Positions 33,152-44,617 of a stretch of DNA of 64,000 nt are shown here, piece by piece; position 1 is the first letter of the stretch; each line of letters opens with the position of its first letter. The translations under genes and the position numbers were made by a program. The DNA is from Calliopum simillimum (taxonomy: Eukaryota > Arthropoda > Insecta > Diptera > Lauxaniidae). The stretch spans positions 16,335,329 to 16,399,328 of the forward strand of contig OX638369.1 in NCBI GenBank assembly GCA_951812925.1, given 5' to 3'. The notes beneath the pieces were generated by a model. That model was not told the DNA's origin. It did not search any database and saw only the letters and a list, made by a program, of their open reading frames with translations.

Positions 33152-33215
33152 TAGCACAATCGCTTAAGCACCGCGTTCTCTTTCATTAGAAAACCGGAGT
33201 CACGAGTTCGAGTAC
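33152..33215 (+). promoter_or_regulatory. tRNA-like internal pol III promoter, copy 3
   Basis: A-box-like TAGCACAATCG (33152-33162) and B-box-like GAGTTCGAGTAC (33204-33215), followed by the copy 3 ribozyme. The motif order A box, B box, ribozyme is the same in all three copies. Confidence 0.65.
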
Positions 33216-33236
33216 GGTTTCTGGCAAGATTTAACT

Positions 33237-33327
33237 AAAACTGATCTGATGAGGCTATATACATGTTTATATATGAAAAATATATAAATATGTATGTGGA
33301 AGTAGCCGAAACATATGTAATCAATTT
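33237..33327 (+). ncRNA. Type I hammerhead ribozyme, copy 3
   Basis: Sequence and fold are identical to copy 2: CUGAUGA at 33246-33252, GAAA at 33308-33311, cleavage triplet GUA at 33317-33319. The predicted cleavage site is exactly 575 nt downstream of that of copy 2, so a read-through transcript would release a 575-nt monomer. Confidence 0.88.
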
Positions 33328-33420
33328 CCATGTTAACACTTGCTTTCGTCTGTTGTTGAAAAATTGCAAAAATGACTGTTTAATTAGTTCAATATAAAAT
33401 TATCATACTCATATTCTTTA

Positions 33421-35639
33421 GTTTGTAATTTAACCACAATGATAAGAACTGAAGTATGCGCTTCTCATTGTGCGAAAAATTATCAATTTGCGTTTCTCTA
33501 CAAAAAGATGAAGCGCATCTTGGTGTTGCAGAAGCTCTCCATTTACATTTAGTTGGCCCAGACGTTGCTTAATGATGATATAGTCTAGGGCTAAAATCCT
33601 CTATTATCATAATTATGCTCTTCCTGAGGCCAGAGTTGATGTTGTAATGCATGCATCAAAACTACTGTTTCTTCTTGGATTCCAACCAACTTTTGTTCCA
33701 AAAACGCTTTTTTATTCGGGATAGATTCCATTAATATGACTAAAAAAATCAAATGATTACAATTGTTTGGTTTTGTAAAATATATCTACAATTATTTAAA
33801 AAAAAAAAAAAATAAAATTCTTGGTAAAAGAAAGTTGGTACTGCTAACCAAAATGATATCTCAAAGAAATGATAAAGCCAACAAATAAGTGCGCTCACTT
33901 AGACAAAACCGGATGTGCATAGCGTGAAGTCAAAATGCCGATAGATAAATGCAACCTTTAACCTCGAAAAAAAAAGAAAAAAAAAAAACTCCACAAAAGC
34001 AATAAAAAATTAAGGGCAATTAGTAAGTGAAATCATTTTTTTTCCTTTATAAAGTTATAAGAGGGAAAAATTTAAGACCCACATAAAAAATGAAGTAAAA
34101 ACCATCCCTTACAAGAACATCAAAAGGTAAAAATACAAATAGAGCGCACAGAAAACATGATAAATGATTTTCACTAAAAACTCTTAAAAAAAAGAAGTTG
34201 AGGGCAACCCAAAGAGAAAAAGAAGAAAAAGAAAAACCAAATAGAAAGGTGATTAATTATAAACACTGACAAACAGAAAATTTCCTTGTTTTACCAAATT
34301 TCCCATTAGCAGCAGATAATTTCACTTTACAGCTAATTGGTTCACAAAAAAACCTATGTATGTATGGCCCAAAATGTTCACAAGGCCAATAGCAACAACA
34401 ACAACTTTTGATGTAATCATCAGTGCAACCATTGCACACAAAAACACGGTGCGTCCGTCAAACGACGAACCCAGGGAAAAAGGGCACACAACGCACAACG
34501 CGCTACGCTGCGACGCAATGTAAGGAAACGTGAATGTAAACATAATTTGGGCCCATTATTTTTCCCTTAACTGACCGAAACGAATGCATTTTGTACCTTT
34601 AGAAAAAAAAAAAAAATCATAAAAAACAACAACAACAAAGACTCCGAATGAACACTACAACAACAACAACGAAAATACAAAAAACCAAAAAAAAAAGTTG
34701 GAAATCAAGTGGCAACCGAGAAAAACAAACATTTGTTCAACAGCAGCAGCAAAAGAAGAAGAAGCAACAGGCGCTGGCGCAGGCGCTAACGCTCTTATGG
34801 GATGCATGGCCAACTGCCAAGTTACTTAACGCACATAAAGGTAAATGAAAAAAAAAAAAAACATAACAACAACAACAAACATACACTCACAATCTCACAC
34901 AATTACCCAAAAGAAAAGAACAACAAAATGTTGCTTCATTAACAACGCATGCGCGCATTGATAAGCGCGTAGTTAAAAAAAAAAACAACAAAAAAACACA
35001 CACACGCACAATGGGGGGTTCATTCTTTGAGTGCACATCATCATGTATACAGTAGATTTAATATTGTAAGCCCATTTAACAAACATTTTATGAGCCCAAA
35101 ATTCTTCAATGACTAATCGCATAGAAAAGAAGTGAAAAATCTTCATATAAAATTTTTGGAACATTTTGTGGAGATTATGGTCTAAGTGTTTAAGAAATTT
35201 CGAGAAATTTACTTTTGCTTGCGAATAGTTGGATTTTTTTCCATAATGTAACTGTGCTTTTTCGAGTTGTAAAATTGTCAGATAATTTTTTTGAATTTTT
35301 GCAAGTTTCTTCATGCTATCTTGTGTAAACTCACCTTTTAAGTAGATCAACTACAAGTGCGAATTTACGGCTTTGAGGTCGAAATTAAGAAATTTTGCTG
35401 CCACTTTTGTGACCAAATTGCCACGTTTGTGACATTTTAGCCACAGTATGGAAAAATGATGGTTTTGAAGCGTTTTGATGAGAGATATATTGCACATAAC
35501 GACAAATTTACACTTCAAGACTAATTTTGCGACAGTGTCATGTCTCCAGTGGTCCATTTTTTTATACCCTACCGCCCTAAAGATCAACTATGGTTTCCTG
35601 TGCTCTGTTTTTATAGCCGTTTACGGTGGATTAGGATCT
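33421..35639. other. Non-coding, CAA- and poly-A-rich
   Basis: No gene recognised. (CAA)n stretches at ~34396-34410, ~34627-34640, ~34659-34672 and ~34864-34878; poly-A runs at ~33797-33812, ~34602-34614 and ~34848-34860. Two or three copies of the word GCCACGTTTGTGAC-like occur at 35398-35437. Confidence 0.5.
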
Positions 35640-36470
35640 CCTAATTACGAATCTGATCTTGATTTTTTTCTATTACATCAGTATCCTTAGTTATCCTTGC
35701 TCAGAAGTGAAAAAATCACAGTTTTGACATCTACTTAACATAAACAGCAACAAGTAAAATTAATTTCTGTCAACGGATTCAGACAGCCGAATTTATTGTC
35801 CACAATATACTTTTTACCGTTTTTCAATTGGATTCCCAGTTTCCGAGTTATAAGCCTTTAAAAGAAGAATACCTCTCAATAACACACAAAGGATTTTTTG
35901 GACCGAAAAATTATAAAAATGGTAAGTTTTATTATTTTTATCAATTATATATTTTATCACTAAAATTTTACGCCCTTGCAGACTAAAATCGGATGAAAAA
36001 TAAAGCGCTATTGTAGATTAAGTGAATGAACAGATGAAATTTTGATTCAGTTAATTTGCAAAGCAGTATTTTAGTAGGGTCATTCACTAAATCTAGCATA
36101 GAACTGTCATTTTTCATGCGATAATGGTCTGCTAGGTCACGAAATTTTTGTAATTAGATATAAATAATAAAATTTGATTTTTTTAAACTTTTCAGTCTTG
36201 AAAAGTCCTTTGTATGTTATCGAAAGATATCATTACTTTAAACGCTTATAACTCGGAAGCTTAGAATCCAATTGAAAAAAGGTAAATTATGTCTGGTTGA
36301 CAATAAATTTGGCTGACTGAATCCATTGACAAAAATTTATTTTGCTTGTTGTTGTTTTTGTTCTATAGCTTTAAGTAGATGTCAAAACAGTGATTTTTTC
36401 ACTTTTGAGCAAGGATAACTCAGGATTCTGATGGTGTAGAAAAATTTTTGTATTAAAAACATAATTAATA
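35640..36470. mobile_element. Fold-back element with ~190-bp diverged inverted arms
   Basis: The left arm (about 35660-35870) carries TTATCCTTGCTCAGAAGTGA, TTTGACATCTACTTAA, GGATTCAGACAGCC and TTCAATTGGATTCCCAG. The right arm (about 36225-36450) carries the same blocks inverted. The centre (35880-36220) is unique and non-coding. The outer ends fade gradually and no target duplication is clear, so limits are approximate. Confidence 0.65.
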
Positions 36471-37820
36471 GCCTTCAACTAAACATCTGTATGCTCAAAC
36501 TTTATATCGAAATATGTTTTTTTGCAGACTGATAAAAAGTGCCACGTTTGTGACATTTTTGTAGTTCATCGCTCATTGTAAAGCACGCTTTTGAGTTCAA
36601 GATTTTTCCAAAAGAATTTGGGGTCATGTATGCAAATCATACAAAAAAATTGTTTCATGCATAAAATAAAATGTACTACCTGGGAGTGCCGAGTGCCACG
36701 TTTGTGACCATAATTTAAATAAAAACTGTTTTTGTTTATAAACTGCCCTATAAAACGCAAACAGATTTCTTTTTGGACGCGTCTGGTCATGATGACCTTT
36801 GAGTGATGGATAGTGATCAGAATTAATGCATATGTATTGTAATCTATTGACTGAAACAGTAGTACTATGCAGTAATAGCATAATGCTTTCAAGAAATTTT
36901 TTTTTCCAAAACTAGGGGACAGTTTTCAATTCGAAATTGTGCCCTCTAAAAGTTATTTAAAACTGCAGATGAGCTCAGAATATTGTAGCCTTAAGTATTT
37001 ACATAATATGTGTAGTAACTTGTGTTCTGTTCTATTTCCGTTTTATGGTCGTTTTTCATTGTTTTGTTTATAAAAAAACGGGGTAAGACATGCCACGTTT
37101 GTGTCATTTGGGGTATATTTGCAAACTTTCACAGTAGACCAATAATTATTTGGTGGTAAAATCAATACGCTCTATTAGAAAAGCATAGTTTCTAACTTAT
37201 AGCGGAATTTTTTGTTAAAAAAGCCTACTGTATAGGTGAAATCGCCAGAGGACACAAAAAGTATAGTTATCTGAGAATCACCCATATAGCGCAAGCTGAT
37301 CTTCATCATTTTTCTCTATTGATTATTTCCATAAAAGCAGCTTCTTTCCTATAACTCCCAAGGGAGGCGGGAGCCAATTTCAATGAAATATTTTCAAATA
37401 AAATTGTTTTTATCATGTTGCAGATCATAGTTGGGCACTTTTTAGTACCAGTAAAATAAATTTTTAACTGATATTGCAATTTTATTTGCATTATCAGTAA
37501 AATAAACAATTTTATACCTAATCGATCGAGACACAACGACAAATTGCTTAAAAAACATCCAGCAATTAATAACGTGTTTCACCAATATTAGGTAAAAATT
37601 GTCTTCATTTCCACTTCATCTTTTTTAAATCTATATTTTTGTTTTCTAGATGGATGCACTCAGCTGTGAAACAAATTTAAAATACCAAACTCTGCAAAAG
37701 TAATCAAGTCGTCGAAGTAAAACAACAATATTTAATACCTGAGGTGTTGTTGGCAATATCTATCCACATACTAAAAGCGGACGCGATCGGATCAACAAAG
37801 CGTCTACCCCGAATTTAGCA
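36471..37820. other. Non-coding; repeated GCCACGTTTGTGAC motif
   Basis: No gene recognised. The 14-mer or a one-base variant occurs at ~36540, ~36693 and ~37091, all on the plus strand, and also at 35398-35437. Confidence 0.5.
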
Positions 37821-38372
37821 CATATGAGGGGTATAGAAGCAAAGGCGTCAATCTCCATTTTTTTCATGAATGCATCTGAGAATTCCATTTAGTTGCATTT
37901 GATGTAAGCTTGAGATCAGTGAAATTTGCAATATCAATTACGTCTCTATCCAATATAGTACATATATCTTAGGTTGAAAACTGACAATCATAACAAAGGC
38001 AGCAATCTCCATTGGAGATTGTAGCCAAAAAATAATATTATTTTTTTCACCATTTTTATTGGTTTTAGCAACTACTGAAGTCATGTCAGCGAAATTGAAG
38101 GGGGTGTGGCAGTTTGATTATTACAAACACAGCAATGTCCACTTCATTGAAACAAACACGACAATCTCCAAATTTCTTATCGAATTTGTCCACAAACCCC
38201 TTTGAGAATTCGGATCAAACTTGGTTTACATCCTCATCTAACTCTACTCTACAGAATTGCAAAACATACAACATACTAAATTCGTGTATCTTCAGAGACA
38301 CACGTTTTTGTTAGTTTTCACAAAATTTAAAAAAGTGGAGATTGTCGCCTTTCCTTCTATACCCCTCATATG
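37821..38372. mobile_element. Inverted-repeat element, CATATGAGGGGTATAGAAG ends
   Basis: The 37-bp left end (CATATGAGGGGTATAGAAGC, then AAAGGCGTCAATCTCCA) is mirrored at 38336-38372 with a few changes. The interior has further CAATCTCCA words, including a perfect CAATCTCCATTGGAGATTG palindrome at ~38008. 552 bp, non-coding; target duplication not resolved. Confidence 0.65.
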
Positions 38373-39960
38373 ATGATAAAATTTTTGAATAAAAAAATGT
38401 TGGTTTATGAAAATAATAGCTGAAAGGAAAGTAAGGGGCGTGGGAAAATTTTAAAAATTCTATCCTTGCCTCGCATGGATCCCAAGAAGCATTTTTTTAT
38501 AAACAGATATTTATCTTTTTGAGTTATTCTTCAAAATAAACTGTCGAAAGTTCTCTATATAAAAAAATTACCGTATGGTAAAAATTATAAAATAAACTCA
38601 AAATTCATCAATTTACATGATTATGATAGTCATAACCTGGCATAGTTCGGCACGCATTTTAAAACTCTGCCAAAAATTCACTGCATATTCTACAATCCAA
38701 ATTTTTTTCACAAACTATTATTTGGAGTGCCTGCGGTTCAGCCGCCGTTTGGTTTTTATTAAAACTAAACATACTACTTATTATTCGCTCTGATGTTTTC
38801 CTTATCAAATACCATCAACAAAAACTTTAATATTCCAACTGCAAAAAGGACTTTATGCCTCAAAAATGGGTAAAAAAACCTATAGTGTACTTGTGCCAGA
38901 CCATTTCGGCGCAAAAGATATGTAATATACATTATGTGCCATAACAATCGGTTACTTGACCAATATAATTTTTCAACTGAATACCATTAATTTTACACCA
39001 TTCTAGTCCGGCGAAAAAATTAAATTTTTCAAAAAACATTTTACATTACGTCTGTTTTAATTTAAAAATTACAATATCTTTTGTATGAAATATCTGCAAA
39101 AAAATTTCAACAGTACCTGGACCTTACTTAAAACTACTTGCCGATCCCTGTTCAGACCATAAGTACAAAGTATTTCAAAACAAGAAAAAACTGACTTATT
39201 TTTGGAAAATTTCATAAGTAGTCACCAAAGACAAGACATGCTTAAGACTTAAAGATAATGCGTAAAAAACTTATTAGAAATGCAATGTTCCTAAAATTTA
39301 AGGGACCTTTCGAAACTTGGATGTTTCATAATTAGTAGAAAGTAGTATCCACACTGCTAGCTTGTGTCATTTATCTCCACTTGGGGCATGGGGCCCCAAA
39401 CGTGCACGGGGACTTCAATTCTCTTCAACATTGCCCCCATTCACATGTTTCTTGTTGCGGCAATCATTTCTACGACTTTCTATAATAGCTACGTTTCATG
39501 GATTCTGAATCAATACTTGAGGAAAAACTCATGCCAAATTTTTAGGGAGATAAATTAAGGTGAATGAGAAGCGAAAATTTTGAAAAAAAAAAACTAAATT
39601 TTACTGTTACTATTTTTTCTCTTAAGGTTTACGGGAGGGACATAATTATTGATCATCCACAGCGTTTCCGAAGAGAAGATCAAAGTCCCTCGTTGTCGCC
39701 AGTTAGAAGTTTTTCGTTAGCATTTGATTGGGGTTGATAAAACTAATATGCTCTTTAGTTCTTCTTCCAATATTAAAGTGAGAATAGAGTACATAAATTA
39801 AGGGCATGTTTTTAATATTTCGTGAACTTTAAGCGCTATCTATAAGCACTCTTTGCTTTATTCTGTTTAGGGAATCGATATAATAAGCTGCGAAATGTTG
39901 GATCTACATGTTTTGTCCGTGAATTTGGGTCACAAGTTTTTTTATAATAAAAATGTATAC
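38373..39960. other. AT-rich non-coding sequence
   Basis: No gene recognised. Confidence 0.5.
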
Positions 39961-40390
39961 TTATCGAATGATATTTTTATCGCATAATATTTTTATCACA
40001 TGATATTTTTATAGCATAATATTTTCATCGCATGTTTTTTTTTGTTGCATGGTATTTTTATAGAATAATACCGCGTGATATTTTTATCGCATGATATTTT
40101 TATCGTACAATATTATTATTGCATGATATTCTATCGCATGATATTTTTATAGCATAATATTTTAATCGCATGACATTTTTATCGCATGATATTTTTGTAG
40201 CATAATATATTTATCACATAACATTTTTACCGCATGATATTTCTATAGCATAATATTTTTAAAGCATAATTTTTTTATCGCATAATATAGACTAATATCA
40301 CGCAACATTTTCATCGCATGATATTTTTCTCACATGCGTCTTGTGTCGCGTAATATTTTTATAAATTTTTTATCGCATGCGATTTTCAAA
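39961..40390 (+). repeat. ~18-bp tandem repeat, ATATTTTTATCGCATG
   Basis: More than 20 imperfect copies of a unit near TGATATTTTTATCGCA alternate with TAATATTTTTATAGCA. It is a decayed minisatellite and non-coding. Confidence 0.85.
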
Positions 40391-42984
40391 CGATCATTTG
40401 AAATAACTTCCTTGTTTTTCAATTGAAAACTTTTTGATTGCTTTGTCATTGGTAATTAATTGCGACTAGGGACTTCATTTCAAGATAAAAAATAGTATTA
40501 TACCAAGCTTTTACGTATTCAGCTCGCACAAAAAAATTAGATTTTTTCTTTTTGCAAACAAAGGTACTATGTGCCATAAAATTTCTACTAAAAACTAATA
40601 CCAGTATCCACTAGCTGTTGCGCAAAAAACAAATAAACCAAACAAAATAAAATCAATATCCAGAGAAAGAAGATTTCAATTAATTTTTGTAACAAGCAAA
40701 TCGTGCAATGGCGTCCGTTTGTCTCTTAAGTTGTACGTGTAAGTTGGTGCCAATGTTGCTGGTGGTGCTCGCTGATGGTGCGCAGCTTTAGAATGCAGTT
40801 TCAATTTTGTTTGAGAAGTTCAAGAATGAAGCAGGTTTTATTTATTTCTAGCCATTGCTGCTAGAAAGAACATCTGCCAATGCATTTTCAGACATGTAGT
40901 CGCATTTAAGAACAAACCACCGTATGCCGTGTAATACCTACGACGAGATGATGTCTTCAATTGAGTTAGCTGCTTTGTGATACAAAAGAAATGTAGATTA
41001 ACCCATGTGGTGAATGATGGTGCAGAAAATCCGAACGATTTTAGGGCAAACACTTGTAAGGCATATGTTATATATAAAACTTATGTGTTTAATCCTTTGG
41101 TTATTTGATTCCTCTTAAGGGTTAAATTATAATCGAGTCTATCAACTAAACCTAGACATACTTGACTACCTTGAATTCTTAAGGCATGTTAGTGGTTTTT
41201 GGTCTAGCAATGTTCCCAGCAATTGTTTACACATGAAGAAAGCATTAGCTTTTTTGGTAATAAAATTTCGAAAATTTGTTTTGAGGGAAAAAAAATTTCA
41301 GTACTTTTCCGATCACAAAGCAATCGCGACGCGTAAAACGAATGCAGAAATAACAAAAAGAAACGGCGAAATGTGACACGAAGGTTTGTGTATAGCACAA
41401 GGTGAATTCTATGTAAATGCCGTGTCATGTAGCTAGTGCTAGAACCATCGAGAAAGTTCCCACTATGACCAGCAGCCAGATAAAAAGTATTTTTTTCCTT
41501 TTAAAAGTCTAAATGAAAATTTTTTTCCATGTAAAAAAAATCCACAATCATGTCTTGGAAAACAAACAAAATTCCCTCAGCATTAATTTGCGAGCAGAAT
41601 GGAATGGATATGTATTTACGAAAGTTTGCGGTGGTCTTGTGGTCAACCAAAGGTCTACACTATCGGTGGAAGCAACAGTAGAAAATAAAACATCAACAGC
41701 ATCAGCATACCAACATCAACATCACCAACAACAATTTTGCAATAAAGAAAATGTTGCTTGTATAACAGCAACAGTAACATTAACAGCAACAACTTACGTC
41801 AAACTTAATGATGCTTTTAAAAAAAGATTTTTGCTTCTATGCAACGTTGTGTTCTCTGTTCTCCCTCGTTCTCGACAGTTTTTCCTATTCTTGTTTAGTA
41901 AATTCTTTCATTTAGTATCTTTTAAATGCTGCGCATGCGTAGTAGTTTTGTCTTCAATTCAGAGTATTTAATGGATCATTTCATATGTTTCGCCGTTTAA
42001 AATGTGCGGATTGACTTAAGGGCTTAATCGAAATGTTGCATAGTTTACCATATGTAAAATCTTTTTAATGGTACTATCTCTGCCGATTTTATTGTGTGCA
42101 AAAGTAGATGAAAAGCATATTATCGAGAGATTCCTTCTCTTTGGTTTGTCTGATACTTTGTTGCGGATGCAAGAATAATCAAAGAATATGTAGCTTTCTG
42201 AAGAAAAGCGTCAATGTTCCTTCTCTTGAGTGGTGCTCCATAAATATTAATTGACTAAGTATATTATGATATTTCAACGAAATTCCTCGATTATACGTTA
42301 GCTACTGAAGCAAGTTTTCTTTTATGTTCAGCACAATATTCATTTTAATAGTAATGTGTGTTTTCTTTAGTCTGCCGATTTTACTATATCATTTTTTCAC
42401 TTCTTCATTACATCTGCTGTTATTTTGGCTATTGGCGTAGGCTTTTTCATAATTCAATTATTGAGGTTCTCGTAAGTTATCAGTTGGTGCCCGAATGTGA
42501 AATTTATTTGCCGATGGAAAAATTGAGATTTTACCACCTATTTTTCTTCCAAAAACCATCGTCATTAAGGGATTCTCATCTTTCAGCTCAAAAATTCTGG
42601 GCACATTAACTAACATGATGTTCTTGAAAAAAGCAGGCATTTCCTTCCTGCACTTCTAATGCCAATAAAATTGACTAACTAATTTTAGCAAAAATGGAAA
42701 AAAGTGGGTTTGTTGTGCTGACCAAGCATTATGTTTTTCCTCAGATCATCATCGCTATTATTCCTAGCTTTTGGATGGATTCGATATTGATTTGAAGAAG
42801 AAACGATCGCCGATTCCTCAAGACATTGAACGGGTCCATTCGTTTGTAATCACTATTGAGAAAACCCATAAATTGGACTACGAATTGCTACCCCATCAAG
42901 TATATTCTATTTCCTGCAAAAACGCTGAACTAAATGTATCGAGCTAAAAAAGAGTATGTTGAGAAATGCAACACTCTTTTGACC
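40391..42984. other. AT-rich non-coding sequence
   Basis: No gene recognised. CAA/CAT-rich repeats at ~41690-41800 give a spurious open frame. Confidence 0.5.
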
Positions 42985-43535
42985 CTGCTTTTGTGGAATT
43001 CAGACTTCGTACACACCAAAAAAAGGAGCTCCCCATAATATCTATACCCTAGAAGTGATTTTGTTTTCCAATACGGCACAACGCAGTACAAGTTGAGAAC
43101 ACCCCTGCACAATTTTTTTTTTTTTGTTAAATTCTACAAAAGCAGGGCCAACTTCGCACAAACGACCTTCCTATAAAATCTATACCCTTGGAGAGATTTT
43201 TATTTCCAATACGGCACAACGTAGCGCAAGTGAAGCAGACCCCAGCACAACTTTTTTTTGGGAAATTCCACAAAATCGGGGCTAACTTCGCACATAGGAC
43301 CTCCCCATAAAATCTATATCCTTGGAATGATTTTTTTTTCAATACGGCACAACGCAGCAGAAGTGGAGCACACCCTAGCACAACTTTTTTTTTCGAAATT
43401 CCACAAAAGCAAGGCCAACTTCGCAAAAAAAAAAGGACTCTTTGGTAAATTTTGGAGCGAATCTTTGAAGCGATTTTTTTCTTTCAATACGATGCAATGC
43501 AGCACAAGTTGAGCACAAAAGCAGGGCCAACTTCA
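42985..43535 (+). repeat. ~135-bp tandem repeat, four copies
   Basis: The marker word CAATACGGCACAACG (last copy: CAATACGATGCAATG) recurs near 43070, 43207, 43340 and 43484, spacing 133-144 bp. Each unit also has GCCAACTTCGCAC, CCCATAAAATCTATAC and a T run. The last unit is partial. Overlapping open frames on both strands are repeat artefacts. Confidence 0.85.
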
Positions 43536-43594
43536 CACACATAATTAAATGTTCTTGGATACTTTGTTGTATAAAATTTTCATATTTTAATGAT

Positions 43595-44231
43595 ATAAAG
43601 ATTAGGGGTCTGCACAAGACATCTTGAAATAAAGTGTACTTTTTTTTACACCCATATTTTACACTGAACTGATGCATTTGATCCAAAAAATTCAAGATTC
43701 AAATCATCGTGTACACTGATTTAATTTTGACACTATTTACATTGTCTTGTTTTATCAGTGTGAAAAATAAACTTGGTTCTAAAAAATCCATCAGTGAACT
43801 CTATTTTATAAAAACAAATACTTCAGGTCACTGTAAAACGTGCTAGTAGAGAAACCACAATAAAATATATGATATGGTAACACTTGCAGAATTGTAGTAG
43901 CTTTCATACATTTTTGCGACAGAGAGAGAGAGCGTAAACAAAAAAGAGGCACAAGAAGAGAGCAATAAACTACTCTTATCACACCATTAGCATTTAGTAG
44001 TGTACACTACTACTACAGTATGCAACTAAAATAACTGAAACAAATCAAACAAGACAAATTAGCACAGTATTTGTTTATTTTCTATCAAATTCTAGTTCTG
44101 TCAAGACATTTACATACGACACTGAACTAGAGCATTTGATAAATAAAAAGCAGGTACAAAATATAACGTATCTTGAAACGAAATGTCTTAAAATGCAAAC
44201 AAGACGCCTTGTGCAGACCCCTAATAAAGAT
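43595..44231. mobile_element. hAT MITE, TAGGGGTCTGCACAAG ends
   Basis: The element (43603-44223) has ends TAGGGGTCTGCACAAG and the mirror, flanked by exact 8-bp duplications ATAAAGAT at 43595-43602 and 44224-44231. Diverged inverted arms continue for ~100 bp (CATCTTGAAATAAAGTGTAC against ACATTTCGTTTCAAGATACG). 621 bp, non-coding; contains an (AG)n tract at ~43921. Confidence 0.92.
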
Positions 44232-44617
44232 ATTAAAATTTTTTCTCGCATGAGATATTTTTTATTTCATGAGAGTTTTTTTTTTGTCTCATGAGAGATT
44301 TTTTTCAGAAATTTTTTTTTTTTATTTGAAATTCTACTTTTGTTTTTACATACCTATATTTTTGGTGTTGATTTTTCAAGTTTATGGTTAAGTATTTCCA
44401 GTTTTATCTATTATCAAGATGTATTTTGCATGTTGAGGAACCTTTTGAGCGATTTCTCCAAGAGTTTCAAAAAAGTGATATTCAAACTCTTTTTATATAT
44501 TTATTAATTCGGTCTATGAATGTACATTCTTACAGACTATATAAAAAAAATTTAAACATAACAAAATAAATACAGTAAAATTAAAAAATATTATTAAAAC
44601 ATAATCTCAGTTGATCT
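44232..44617. other. AT-rich sequence, 3' flank of the LINE
   Basis: No gene recognised. The part nearest 44617 may be the 3' UTR of the minus-strand LINE. Confidence 0.4.

Larger units (their letters stand above)
32059..33420. mobile_element. Hammerhead-ribozyme retroelement cluster (retrozyme-like), three copies
   Basis: The composite (32072-33407) lies between exact 13-bp duplications, CTCATATTCTTTA, at 32059-32071 and 33408-33420. It holds three copies of a unit ordered as: TCTCAAAACCAGAG leader, ACGGCGCTAGTGAGCC, tRNA-like A/B-box region, hammerhead core, then ~80 bp ending AATATAAAATTATCATAC. Copy 1 is on the minus strand; copies 2 and 3 are on the plus strand. Copies 1 and 2 form a palindrome with ~390-bp arms that extends beyond the unit into TTCAATTTAGAAAAAAGCGC. 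Copies 2 and 3 are direct repeats with a 575-bp period. No protein is encoded. A single duplication around all three copies implies insertion as one RNA-derived multimer. Animal retrozymes and Penelope-like terminal repeats behave this way. Confidence 0.85.

Noticed and set aside
39961..40390. CRISPR-like repeat array
   Set aside because: Units are contiguous and diverged with no unique spacers; the window is eukaryotic.
41513..41971. 152-codon open frame with partly plausible composition
   Set aside because: Much of it is CAA/CAT microsatellite; no domain or splice context supports it.
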